Assembly (NCBI GenBank): GCA_964432995.1
Contig: CAYSPU010000213.1
Coordinates: 1-10,349 of the forward strand
Direction of reading: 5' to 3'
DNA length: 10,349 nucleotides
Origin: CAYSPU01 sp964432995
Lineage (GTDB): Bacteria > Verrucomicrobiota > Verrucomicrobiia > Limisphaerales > JAHDYP01
Position 1 is the first letter of the stretch. Every line of letters begins with the position of its first letter. The notes under the pieces are model-generated. The model saw only the letters and a program-made list of their open reading frames with translations, made no database searches and was not told the origin of the DNA. Positions 1 to 6,372 of the stretch are shown one piece after another. Position numbers and translations under genes: made by a program.

Positions 1-207
1 GGAGACCCTTCCGGACCGCGGGTCTTCTCGACCCGCAGCAGAACGCACACACGCTTTGTTGCGGCTCAAGCCGCCTCCGCCAAGGCTACGGCGAGCCGAG
101 GACGAGCCGCGGTCCTGAGCCTCGCGGGCTGTCGGTCGCTCGGAAAGCCACGAACGCCACCCCTTCCGGCGGATGAGGCTGCTGCCCGCCGGGACGTCGG
201 GCGGTCC
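1..207 (+). repeat. Long direct repeat, copy 1 (207 bases, 5' end cut by window edge)
   Basis: This stretch matches 5299-5505 base for base in the same orientation, with no gaps and 5 mismatches that all fall in the last third (about 97.6% identity). Similarity stops abruptly after 207. The 5' boundary is unknown because the window starts inside the repeat. Inside is a perfect hairpin with stem GCGGGTC (18-24) and GACCCGC (30-36). The segment GGACCGC (13-19) is the reverse complement of GCGGTCC (201-207), so the unit could be read as having short terminal inverted repeats. No protein family is recognisable in it. It is probably one member of a dispersed non-coding repeat family; a small non-autonomous mobile element is possible but unproven. 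Confidence 0.9.
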
Positions 208-414
208 GTCGTACGTTACCTTGAGCGCATCGGGGCGGAGCAGCGTCGCCGCGTGCGCCCACCTGGAGAAGGCTGTCGACAAATGTACCGGGAGTTTCTA
301 GGGTGTGTGTTGACCCCGGCGAGCGTTGGTGGGAGAGAGCCTCCGAGGCAAGAGGCGTAGTTGCCTGTGGGGGGAGTGGTTACCGCCTGGCGCCGGCTGC
401 TGGTGACGGTGGGA

Positions 415-441
415 CGGTCCCGGTTCGAGTCCCCGGGACCG
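415..441 (+). repeat. Perfect 9-bp hairpin in the leader of the MFS gene
   Basis: CGGTCCCGG (415-423) and CCGGGACCG (433-441) are perfectly complementary around a 9-base loop. The hairpin lies about 90 bases ahead of the transporter start and has no T tract, so it may act in the mRNA leader or be a repeat relic. Its loop happens to resemble a tRNA T-loop, but the rest of a tRNA is missing. Confidence 0.6.
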
Positions 442-518
442 GTCGATCATCCGCGGCGGGCGAGGGCGACGCGCGGCGGGAGTTCCAGAACCCCAGACAG
501 AGCAACACAAGAGCAAAC

Positions 519-523
519 AAGGA
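519..523 (+). promoter_or_regulatory. Shine-Dalgarno of the MFS gene
   Basis: AAGGA lies 6 bases before the ATG at 530, in an A-rich leader that stands out from the GC-rich surroundings. It supports this start codon for the transporter. Confidence 0.6.
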
Positions 524-529
524 AAACTC

Positions 530-1792
530 ATGGCGAACGAAGTGCGCGCTGATCAACCGGCGGTGGCGAATCGAGGATGGACGGTCACCTTGGCGGGAAC
601 GGGCATCAACCTGGCGTTGGGTGTCCTCTATTCGTGGAGTGTGGTGAGCAAGGGGATCCCCCAGGAATGGGGATGGTCGGAGGCGGATCGTTCGCTGCCG
701 TATTCGGTGGCGTGCCTGATCTTTTCGTTGATCATGGTGCCGGCGGGACGGATGCAGGATCGGATTGGGCCGCGGGTCGTGGCGTCGATCGGCGGCGTGC
801 TGGTCGGCCTGGGGATGATTCTGGCGGGGCAAGTGACCTCGGTCATGGGTTTCGTGCTCGGCTTTGGCCTGCTGGCGGGCGCCGGCATCGGTTTTGGATA
901 TGCCTCGGCCACGCCACCGGCGGTGAAGTGGTTCGCCGCGGCGCGAACGGGGATGATCGCCGGAATCGTGGTCTCCGGTTTTGGTTTGGCGAGCGTGTAT
1001 GTGGCGCCATTGGCGACGGCGCTCATCAAGGCGTACGGGGTGCCGACGACGATGTTGGTCTTGGGCATTGGGTTTCTGGTGGTGGTGACGGTGCTGGCGC
1101 AGTTGCTGCAGGCGCCGCCGAAGGGGTATGTGCCGGCCGGGACCGCGGCGCCGGGGGCGGGGGCGGCGGCGAAGAAAGTGGACTTTGCGCCGGGGGAGGT
1201 GCTGCGGACGTGGCAGTTTTACGTATTGTGGTTCATGTATGTGTGCGGTGCCGGGGCGGGGCTGATGGTGATTTCGAAGCTGGCGAAGATGGTGGACGTG
1301 CAGGCGGGGGTGAAGCTGGGTTTCGTGCTGGTGGCCGTTCTGGCGGTTGGCAACGGCGCCGGCCGCATCATAGCGGGGAGCATCTCGGACAAGATAGGGA
1401 GACAGGCCACTTTGTTTAGCTGCTTCCTGTTCCAGGCGGTGTTGATCCTGTTGCTCTCGATTGCCCGCGCGGACAACGCGCTGGGGAACACAGTGGTTTT
1501 GGCGGTCCTGTCGGCGTTGATTGGCGCGAACTACGGGGCGAACCTCGCGCTATTCCCGGCGGTGACCAAAGACTACTACGGCCTGAAGAACTTCGGGGTG
1601 AACTATGGTCTGGTATTCACCGCCTGGGGTTTGGGGGGATTCATGCTCTCGATTCTGGCGGGCAAGGTATATGACCAGACGCAGTCGTTCAGCTTCGCCT
1701 ATTACTGCTCGGCCATCCTGCTGGTTGCCGCCGCCGCGGTTACGTTCCTTGTGAAACCGCCACAGCCGAAGGCGCCCGGCGCCACCGCCTGA
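530..1792 (+). CDS. MFS transporter, oxalate/formate antiporter-like (OFA family)
   Basis: This 420-residue inner-membrane protein has about twelve hydrophobic segments and the usual length of the OFA branch of the major facilitator superfamily (OxlT is about 418). The MFS motif A is seen twice: GRMQDRIGPR at residues 73-82 (loop 2-3) and GSISDKIGRQ at 283-292 (loop 8-9), marking the two six-helix halves. The central loop (about 195-222) is rich in Ala, Gly and Pro and ends in the family-typical segment before LRTWQFYVLWFMY. Arg279 fits the oxalate-binding arginine of OxlT helix 8. In helix 11 the motif TAWGLGG has Trp366 where, aligning from memory, OxlT has its key lysine, so the substrate may be another small carboxylate. 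The start is fixed by the AAGGA site upstream. No oxalate or formate metabolism gene is nearby, and the gene stands alone, converging on the FG-GAP gene. Confidence 0.9.
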   Translation: MANEVRADQPAVANRGWTVTLAGTGINLALGVLYSWSVVSKGIPQEWGWSEADRSLPYSVACLIFSLIMVPAGRMQDRIGPRVVASIGGVLVGLGMILAGQVTSVMGFVLGFGLLAGAGIGFGYASATPPAVKWFAAARTGMIAGIVVSGFGLASVYVAPLATALIKAYGVPTTMLVLGIGFLVVVTVLAQLLQAPPKGYVPAGTAAPGAGAAAKKVDFAPGEVLRTWQFYVLWFMYVCGAGAGLMVISKLAKMVDVQAGVKLGFVLVAVLAVGNGAGRIIAGSISDKIGRQATLFSCFLFQAVLILLLSIARADNALGNTVVLAVLSALIGANYGANLALFPAVTKDYYGLKNFGVNYGLVFTAWGLGGFMLSILAGKVYDQTQSFSFAYYCSAILLVAAAAVTFLVKPPQPKAPGATA

Positions 1793-1890
1793 GGCGGGAC
1801 TCCCGTTCCGAGGTGCATGGGGCAGGGTGCGACCGCCGACCAAGGATCGGAGCCGTGAACCGCGCAGGGCCTGCTTTCCAGCCGGCAGGA

Positions 1891-1910
1891 CGCCGACAGG
1901 AATGTCGGCG
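1891..1910. repeat. Perfect 8-bp hairpin with GGAA tetraloop
   Basis: CGCCGACA and TGTCGGCG pair perfectly around GGAA, a GNRA-type tetraloop that would make the RNA hairpin very stable. I recall similar sequences scattered between genes of Verrucomicrobiota; that is from memory, not checked. It begins 98 bases after the transporter stop codon. Confidence 0.7.
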
Positions 1911-1950
1911 CTACGGTTCATCGAAAGGGCGGAGAGTGGGGACGCGCGAT

Positions 1951-1971
1951 GGATCCCGCTCCGCGGGATCC
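1951..1971. repeat. Perfect 9-bp palindrome, first of a pair
   Basis: GGATCCCGC and GCGGGATCC pair around a 3-base loop (TCC). The core GATCCCGC...GCGGGATC returns 19 bases later at 1991-2013 with a different loop, so these are two tandem copies of one palindrome, resembling REP/BIME arrangements. Confidence 0.75.
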
Positions 1972-1990
1972 TTCTCCATCGATCGTATGG

Positions 1991-2013
1991 GATCCCGCCG
2001 CCGAGGCGGGATC
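1991..2013. repeat. Perfect 9-bp palindrome, second of a pair
   Basis: GATCCCGCC and GGCGGGATC pair around a 5-base loop (GCCGA). It shares its core with the palindrome at 1951-1971; stem sequence is kept while the loop differs, as expected of a repeat family under structural constraint. Confidence 0.75.
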
Positions 2014-2064
2014 TTCCCGGAGCCGACAGAACGCTCGTCCGCAGGGGCGAGAACCGCGCTCCGA

Positions 2065-2085
2065 TGGGGGACGAACGAACCCCCA
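2065..2085. repeat. Perfect 6-bp hairpin just past the FG-GAP stop codon
   Basis: TGGGGG (2065-2070) and CCCCCA (2080-2085) pair around a 9-base loop containing the tandem ACGAACGAA. It lies 25 bases downstream of the minus-strand FG-GAP stop codon and could end or protect that transcript. No T tract is seen. Confidence 0.5.
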
Positions 2086-2110
2086 GCGCCACTTGCGCGA
2101 GGATCCGGGG

Positions 2111-3970
2111 TCATCGTCCTTGCGTGACGGTGGTGAGGCCGTCCACCGTCGGTTGGCCGACCTTCTGCCGGGTGCCGTCGGGCCACGTGACCATGACTTC
2201 ATCGACGTGGGTTGCCTCGCCCAGGCCGATGGTCACCGGGAGTTCGGACTGGGAAAGGTAACCGCGGGTGGGGATCACCTGGCGCGACAGGGTCCGAGTT
2301 CCGATCCGGACGTGGACCCAGGCGCCGATGGCGTCGCGGTTGCGCAGTGAGCCGACGAGTTTGATCCGAAGCCAGTGGTGGCCGAGTTTCTGGTCGTTCC
2401 GGAAGAGCCTGGGCGGGCCGTTGATCTGGGCGATCACCACATCCAGGTCGCCGTCGCCGTCGATATCCGCGTAGGCGGACCCCCGGCCGACCAGCGGTTG
2501 AAAGAGGTCGGGACCCGCTTTGGCTGGGGGAACGAGCACGAAACCGGAGCCTTGTCGCAGGCCGCGCGAGTTCCAGAAGAGGTTGGGGGGTTGGCGGTAG
2601 CGCTGGGTGCGCTGCACCTTTTCGATCTCGTCCTCGATGTGGCCGTTAGCGGTCAGCAAGTCGAGCCAGCCATCCAGGTCGTAATCGAAGAAGAACACGC
2701 CGAAGGTGAGCGACATGCGGCTGGCCTGGCCGATGCCCTGGGCAATGGCTTCGTCGGCGAACACGGGAGAGTCGCTGCGCGCCACGTAGATGGCGGTCAT
2801 CTCGTTGGCGAAGTTGCCGATCGAGATGCCCAGGGCGGTGTCTTCCTCGAAGCGGGCGGCGTCGATCCCCATCCCGCCGCGGGTGCCGCCGAAGTTGTCG
2901 AACGCGAGTCCGGCGACGGCGCCGGCTTCCTGGAAGGTGCCGTTGCGTTGGTTGTGGTAGTAGAAGTTCTGGACGGTGTCATTGGCTACGACGACATCGA
3001 TCCAACCGTCGCCATCGCGGTCCAGGGGTTTGACGCCGAGGGATTTGGCGAGCGGCAGGCCGGTGGTCCGGTTGCGGATCTGGATCCCGCTGGTGGCGGA
3101 CACGTCCGTGAAGCGGCCGCGGCCGTCGTTGCGATAGAGGAAGGGGAACGTGGCGGGGAAGTTCCAGGGCTGGCCGTAGGCGCGGCCAATGCCGGGCAGT
3201 TGGTAGTCGGCCTGGTAATCGATTTCGCGCGACCAGCGCAGGTAGTTGGCGACGAACAGGTCGAGGTCGCCGTCGTTGTCGTAGTCAAACCAGGCGCAAC
3301 TGGCGCTCCAGTCCTCCGGGCCGCAGCGGAGGCCGGCGGCTTCGGTGACGTCTCGGAAACGCCCGCCCCCCTCGTTGTGCAGCAGGTAGTTGGCGCCCAC
3401 CCCGGACACGAAGAGGTCCACCCGGCCGTCGTCGTCGTAATCCCCGGTGGCGACGCCCATGCTGTAACTGGAGAAGTCGAGTCCGGAGCCGGCCGTGACG
3501 TCTTCGTAGTTGCCCTGGCCGTCGTTGCGGTAGAGGGCGTGCGTGGGCAACGGGACCCCGACGGGAGTCTTCCAGGGCCAGTAGCCGCTGTTCACAAAGA
3601 ACAGGTCGGCGTCGCCGTCGTTGTCGTAATCGAAGAAGGCCACGCCACCAACCATGGTTTCGGGGAGCAGTTTGTCGCCGTAGGCGCCGTTCGTGTGCAC
3701 GAAGCGGATACCGGCGGCGGCCGTGATGTCGGTGAACCGCACCTCGGGCACCCGTATTCCCGGTGCCAACGCGGCGGCCTCGGCTCCGGCTTCGTCCGGG
3801 CTCCGCGGAGGGGTTGGGGAAATGCGTTCGAGGAGAAAGGAAGTCCCGGCAACGAGAAGGCCCACGGCGGCCACGATGACGATGGTGCGCCCGATGGCGC
3901 GGCCGAAGGCGGCCTCGTGGCGTGCCCCGAGGTCGTCGCGCGGCGGAAGGTCATTCTCCGGCTTCGACAT
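2111..3970 (-). CDS. FG-GAP/VCBS repeat protein with ASPIC/UnbV C-terminal domain (CRTAC1-like)
   Basis: This 619-residue protein is membrane-anchored and probably faces the periplasm or outside. After a charged N-terminus there is one hydrophobic segment (about 29-47), then a Pro/Ala-rich linker. Six calcium-binding DxDxDG-type loops follow: DYDNDGDADLF at 114, DYDDDGRVDLF at 178, DYDNDGDLDLF at 229, DRDGDGWIDVV at 317, DYDLDGWLDLL at 429 and DIDGDGDLDVV at 502. These are the signature of FG-GAP/VCBS beta-propeller blades. Residues about 545-612 (RDAIGAWVHV, TRGYLSQSE, VTWPDGTRQ) match the ASPIC/UnbV domain. Such proteins are common in Verrucomicrobiota and Acidobacteriota; their role is mostly unknown, with adhesion or carbohydrate binding suggested. 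It starts 50 bases after the radical SAM gene on the same strand and is probably co-transcribed with it. No clear Shine-Dalgarno precedes the ATG, so the start is less certain than the family. Confidence 0.9.
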   Translation of the reverse strand: MSKPENDLPPRDDLGARHEAAFGRAIGRTIVIVAAVGLLVAGTSFLLERISPTPPRSPDEAGAEAAALAPGIRVPEVRFTDITAAAGIRFVHTNGAYGDKLLPETMVGGVAFFDYDNDGDADLFFVNSGYWPWKTPVGVPLPTHALYRNDGQGNYEDVTAGSGLDFSSYSMGVATGDYDDDGRVDLFVSGVGANYLLHNEGGGRFRDVTEAAGLRCGPEDWSASCAWFDYDNDGDLDLFVANYLRWSREIDYQADYQLPGIGRAYGQPWNFPATFPFLYRNDGRGRFTDVSATSGIQIRNRTTGLPLAKSLGVKPLDRDGDGWIDVVVANDTVQNFYYHNQRNGTFQEAGAVAGLAFDNFGGTRGGMGIDAARFEEDTALGISIGNFANEMTAIYVARSDSPVFADEAIAQGIGQASRMSLTFGVFFFDYDLDGWLDLLTANGHIEDEIEKVQRTQRYRQPPNLFWNSRGLRQGSGFVLVPPAKAGPDLFQPLVGRGSAYADIDGDGDLDVVIAQINGPPRLFRNDQKLGHHWLRIKLVGSLRNRDAIGAWVHVRIGTRTLSRQVIPTRGYLSQSELPVTIGLGEATHVDEVMVTWPDGTRQKVGQPTVDGLTTVTQGR

Positions 3971-4020
3971 CGCGGGCGAACGCTAGCGAGAAGCGCCGGA
4001 GCGGGGAAGCGGAAAGCAGG

Positions 4021-5205
4021 CTAGACGCCGCTGATGTATTTGCGTTCTTCCCAGACCGCCCGGAGCGACGTCAGGTTCCGGGAGTGGAACAGATGCCGGG
4101 CGGCCTTCAGGAGTCGGCCGCGGCGGAGGGCCTGCCAGGCGTCGCTGGCGCTCACGGCGATGTGTTGCAGCACGCTGGGATCGCGGTAGCAATCGATCAT
4201 GCACCGCGTGCACCCGTCCCGGATGAGCTTCGACAGGTCGAAGTCGTAGATGCTGCACATCGGGGTCTCCCAGTAGTGACAGCGGTAGAGGTCGAGCTTC
4301 CAGTCGAGGTAGAAGTACCGGTGGCCACCCAGGCACCCGAACTTCTCCGGTTCGCCGCGCAGATGCCGCTGCATCTCGGTCAGCGACTCGGTCGGATTCA
4401 CCACTGGAAAGTTCGTCCGGCGTTTCAGTTGCTTGATCCGCTCGAAGACGTCGATCAGTTCGCCTGTGGTGTAGTGGACGAGTTGGGAGTCGCTGAAGCT
4501 GAGATACGACGACTGCAGCGTGGTGAGGGGATAGCTGAAGGTGCAACTCTGGAAACCCAACTCGCGGAGGAACTCGGGGAGCCGTCCGTAGTCGTCCAGC
4601 AACCTGCTGACCGTGACGCTGGCGGTGGTCTGGATGCCGAGCTTGGCAAAGACCGCGTTGGCGTGGCGGATCTTCTGACAGACACCCGGCAACCCCCGGT
4701 TCGCTTCGTGGCGGGCGACGTCCGTGGAGTCGATGGACATGATGACGCTACTCAGGCCGTGGGCGGCGAACTCGCGCATGTTGCGGTCGGTCCAGAGGGA
4801 TCCATTGGTGCAAATCATCGGGCGCAGCCCCTTCTCGGCCGCATACCGCACCATGGCCGGAAGATCTCGGTGGATCAGCGGTTCCCCTCCCACGAAGAGG
4901 AGGAAACCGATGTGGTTGCGGACGCAGATGTCGACGACATCCCGTGCCTGGGGCAGCGTGACACTGCAGCGCTGCTGCGGGGCGAACTTGTGGACGGCAA
5001 AATTGCAGAAGTCGCAGCGGGCGTTGCAGATGTTGGTGATGGCGAACTGCAGGTAGCCGGGGCCGCCGTGTTCGAGGACCTCGCGCAGCATCCAGCGCCA
5101 GCCGCGCCGGGGTAGCGCAACCGGCCGGGGCTCTCCGGGGGATGAAGGAACGCCCGCGACCGGGGCGCCGGGCACGGCGGAAGCGGTGGCACTCGTTCGG
5201 TCCAT
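4021..5205 (-). CDS. Radical SAM enzyme with cysteine-rich (SPASM-like) C-terminus
   Basis: This 394-residue protein cleaves S-adenosylmethionine at a [4Fe-4S] cluster to start radical chemistry; its substrate cannot be read from the sequence. The cluster motif CNARCDFC gives Cys60, Cys64 and Cys67. The SAM-binding GGEP motif is at 106-109, TNGS at 133-136 and SIDS at 157-160, all in the expected order of the radical SAM barrel. The C-terminal third has Cys291, Cys309, Cys317, Cys332, Cys335 and Cys339, spaced like a SPASM or twitch domain that would hold auxiliary Fe-S clusters. Such domains are typical of enzymes acting on peptides or proteins, though not only those. The first 35 residues are Pro/Ala-rich, so a later start is possible. 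No small precursor-peptide gene is visible beside it; the downstream FG-GAP/ASPIC gene, 50 bases away, is the only obvious partner. Confidence 0.88.
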   Translation of the reverse strand: MDRTSATASAVPGAPVAGVPSSPGEPRPVALPRRGWRWMLREVLEHGGPGYLQFAITNICNARCDFCNFAVHKFAPQQRCSVTLPQARDVVDICVRNHIGFLLFVGGEPLIHRDLPAMVRYAAEKGLRPMICTNGSLWTDRNMREFAAHGLSSVIMSIDSTDVARHEANRGLPGVCQKIRHANAVFAKLGIQTTASVTVSRLLDDYGRLPEFLRELGFQSCTFSYPLTTLQSSYLSFSDSQLVHYTTGELIDVFERIKQLKRRTNFPVVNPTESLTEMQRHLRGEPEKFGCLGGHRYFYLDWKLDLYRCHYWETPMCSIYDFDLSKLIRDGCTRCMIDCYRDPSVLQHIAVSASDAWQALRRGRLLKAARHLFHSRNLTSLRAVWEERKYISGV

Positions 5206-5213
5206 CGGCCCCT

Positions 5214-5242
5214 GTTATCCCGGCGGTGGGGGGCTTTGGCAA
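5214..5242 (-). promoter_or_regulatory. Candidate sigma-70 promoter of the radical SAM gene
   Basis: On the minus strand, TTGCCA (5237-5242, 5 of 6 to consensus) and GATAAC (5214-5219, 4 of 6) are separated by exactly 17 bases. Only 8 bases lie between the -10 box and the ATG, so transcription from here would give a leaderless or nearly leaderless mRNA. AGGGG (5209-5213) lies so close to the ATG that it would be a poor Shine-Dalgarno. The match could be chance. Confidence 0.35.
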
Positions 5243-5293
5243 CCGCGGAGTTCCCTCCCGGATCCTCGCACAAGTGGGCGTTGGGTGGTCGGA

Positions 5294-5315
5294 GGTCCGG
5301 AGACCCTTCCGGACC
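5294..5315. repeat. Perfect 8-bp inverted repeat at the left end of repeat copy 2
   Basis: GGTCCGGA (5294-5301) and TCCGGACC (5308-5315) pair perfectly around the 6-base loop GACCCT. It straddles the point where the comparison with copy 1 begins (5299), which suggests the true repeat extends a few bases further left than the window lets me see in copy 1. Confidence 0.65.
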
Positions 5316-5505
5316 GCGGGTCTTCTCGACCCGCAGCAGAACGCACACACGCTTTGTTGCGGCTCAAGCCGCCTCCGCCAAGGCTACGGCGAGCCGAGGA
5401 CGAGCCGCGGTCCTGAGCCTCGCGGGCTGTCGGTCGCTCGGAACGCCACGAACGCCGCCCCTTCCGGCGGGTGGTGCTGCTGCCCGCCGGGACGTCGGGC
5501 GGTCC
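5299..5505 (+). repeat. Long direct repeat, copy 2
   Basis: Gap-free match to 1-207 with 5 mismatches; similarity ends sharply at 5505. The internal GCGGGTC/GACCCGC hairpin is preserved. This copy fills most of the gap between the diverging radical SAM and ECF sigma genes and ends 65 bases before the sigma start, so it may contribute to or insulate that promoter region. Plus-strand frames through it are open but show no family resemblance. Confidence 0.9.
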
Positions 5506-5570
5506 ACGGGTGGGGCGTGACATTTGGGCTCGGTTCCGGTCCAATCACCGTGCCTGCAGTTGAGTGCCTG

Positions 5571-6128
5571 ATGAACGCCGTGGACTCACGTCCCGCTTCC
5601 GCGCCCCCGGCGCCGGAATGGAGCTCGCCGGAGTTTGGCGCGCTGTATGAGGAGCATGCGCGCAACGTCTACTATCTGGCGCTCCGGTTTCTGGGCGACC
5701 CCACGCTGGCTGAGGATGCGACTCACGACGTCTTCCTGAAGGCATGGCGGAAGTTCTCGGAATTCCGGCGGGATGCGGCGGTGCGGACCTGGCTGTATCG
5801 GATTACGATCAATCATTGTCACAACGTGGTGCAGAGCTGGCATCACCGCCACATGTTGAGCAATGCGGACGATGGCGTGTGGGAGGGGGCGATGGCGCCG
5901 GTCGACAGTCCGTTGCGGGCGCTGGAGACCAAGGAACTGGGAGAGGCGATCCGGCGGACGCTCCAGGATCTGCCGGAGGAATACCGGCTGCTCCTTCTGC
6001 TGGTGGCCGACGAGAAGCTCAGCTATGAGGAAATGGCGGAGCTGACGGGACAAACCGTCGATGCGGTGCGCGGCAAGTTACACCGGGCGCGAAAGGCGTT
6101 CACCGCGCGCTTTCAGAAGTACGCGTGA
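5571..6128 (+). CDS. ECF-type RNA polymerase sigma factor (sigma-70 family)
   Basis: This 185-residue protein should direct RNA polymerase to a small set of promoters, usually in answer to an envelope or stress signal. Region 2 spans about residues 21-90: LYEEHARNVYYLALRFLGD, then AEDATHDVFLKAW (core binding, 2.2) and RTWLYRITINHCHN (-10 recognition, 2.3-2.4). A variable linker follows (91-120). Region 4 is about 121-180, with LPEEYRLLLLL and the helix-turn-helix YEEMAELTGQTVDAVRGKLHRARK. Length and layout are those of a standard ECF factor. The frame is open upstream to 5142, but that extension runs through the 207-base repeat and is low-complexity, so I chose the ATG at 5571; a GTG at 5550 is an alternative. 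No anti-sigma factor with a membrane helix follows; instead there is the small protein at 6136, probably translated from the same mRNA. Confidence 0.92.
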   Translation: MNAVDSRPASAPPAPEWSSPEFGALYEEHARNVYYLALRFLGDPTLAEDATHDVFLKAWRKFSEFRRDAAVRTWLYRITINHCHNVVQSWHHRHMLSNADDGVWEGAMAPVDSPLRALETKELGEAIRRTLQDLPEEYRLLLLLVADEKLSYEEMAELTGQTVDAVRGKLHRARKAFTARFQKYA

Positions 6129-6130
6129 GG
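6127..6130 (+). promoter_or_regulatory. Shine-Dalgarno overlapping the sigma stop codon
   Basis: GAGG at 6127-6130 shares two bases with the TGA that ends the sigma gene and lies 5 bases before the ATG at 6136. The arrangement implies translational coupling of the two genes and sets the start of the small protein. Confidence 0.55.
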
Positions 6131-6135
6131 TGCCT

Positions 6136-6372
6136 ATGGAACCGCGATCACGCAAGCTCGAACAGCGACAACAGGAACGGATGGTCTCCGAAGAGACCAC
6201 CCTGCAACAGAGCGGCGTTCGGGAATTTGGGTCGGTCGAAGAACTGCTGCGCCACGATGCCACGCAGAATCCCCCGCCAGCCGAATTGGCCAAACGGGTC
6301 GAGGAGTCCATCCGGCAGGAGCCGGCGCGGGCGTCGTTCTGGTCCCGGTGGTTCGGGCGCCGCCGCGGATGA
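6136..6372 (+). CDS. Small charged protein of unknown function, coupled to the ECF sigma factor
   Basis: I do not know a named family for this 78-residue protein. It begins with a long basic and acidic helix (residues 1-20, rich in Arg, Lys, Glu and Gln). A middle segment, FGSVEELLRHDATQNPPPAE (31-50) followed by LAKRVEESIRQE (51-62), looks like two short helices joined by a Pro turn. The C-terminus is aromatic and basic (SFWSRWFGRRRG). It has no signal peptide, no membrane helix and no cysteines, so it is not a zinc-binding anti-sigma factor of the usual ZAS type. The ATG lies 7 bases after the sigma stop with a good Shine-Dalgarno. I recall similar short proteins of the form 'EELLR.DA...PP..L..R...S' next to ECF genes in Verrucomicrobiota, which would suggest a sigma-binding or signalling role; this is from memory and not checked. 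Confidence 0.75.
   Translation: MEPRSRKLEQRQQERMVSEETTLQQSGVREFGSVEELLRHDATQNPPPAELAKRVEESIRQEPARASFWSRWFGRRRG

Larger units (their letters stand above)
208..529. other. Gene-free stretch upstream of the MFS transporter
   Basis: No gene is convincing here. A frame on the plus strand stays open from the window start to a TAG at 358-360. Its part after the repeat (211-318) reads like charged amphipathic protein (for example YLERIGAEQRRR), but it has no start codon in view and no family I recognise. It may be the worn end of a lost gene. The only clear structure is the perfect hairpin at 415-441, listed separately. No convincing -10 element was found ahead of the transporter. Confidence 0.5.
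1793..2110. other. Convergent intergenic region with four perfect hairpins
   Basis: The 318 bases between the stop codons of two converging genes hold no credible gene. They contain perfect hairpins at 1891-1910, 1951-1971, 1991-2013 and 2065-2085. None is followed by a T tract, so they are not classical intrinsic terminators, but their position between converging genes fits two-way transcription stop, mRNA 3'-end protection, or REP-like dispersed repeats. Confidence 0.7.

Noticed and set aside
361..441. tRNA-like stretch with a T-loop look-alike (GGTTCGAGTCC)
   Set aside because: The flanking bases do not form a T stem (C opposite C at two positions), no anticodon stem or acceptor stem could be drawn, and the motif is fully explained as the loop of the 415-441 hairpin.
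1891..2085. CRISPR array
   Set aside because: The repeats are palindromes of differing sequence and spacing, with no regular repeat-spacer pattern and no cas genes in the window.
2375..4024. Plus-strand open frame of 549 codons opposite the FG-GAP gene
   Set aside because: It is low-complexity (Val, Gly, Ala, Glu) with no domain, and mirrors the GC-rich codons of the minus-strand gene, which has six calcium-binding loops and an ASPIC domain.
4875..5350. Minus-strand frames extending past the radical SAM start
   Set aside because: They are out of frame with the enzyme, cover the repeat, and show only Arg/Pro/Ser-rich sequence without motifs.
5142..5570. N-terminal extension of the ECF sigma factor starting at 5142
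   Set aside because: It would overlap the radical SAM gene start on the other strand, run through the 207-base repeat and more than double the N-terminus of a protein that has normal ECF length from 5571.
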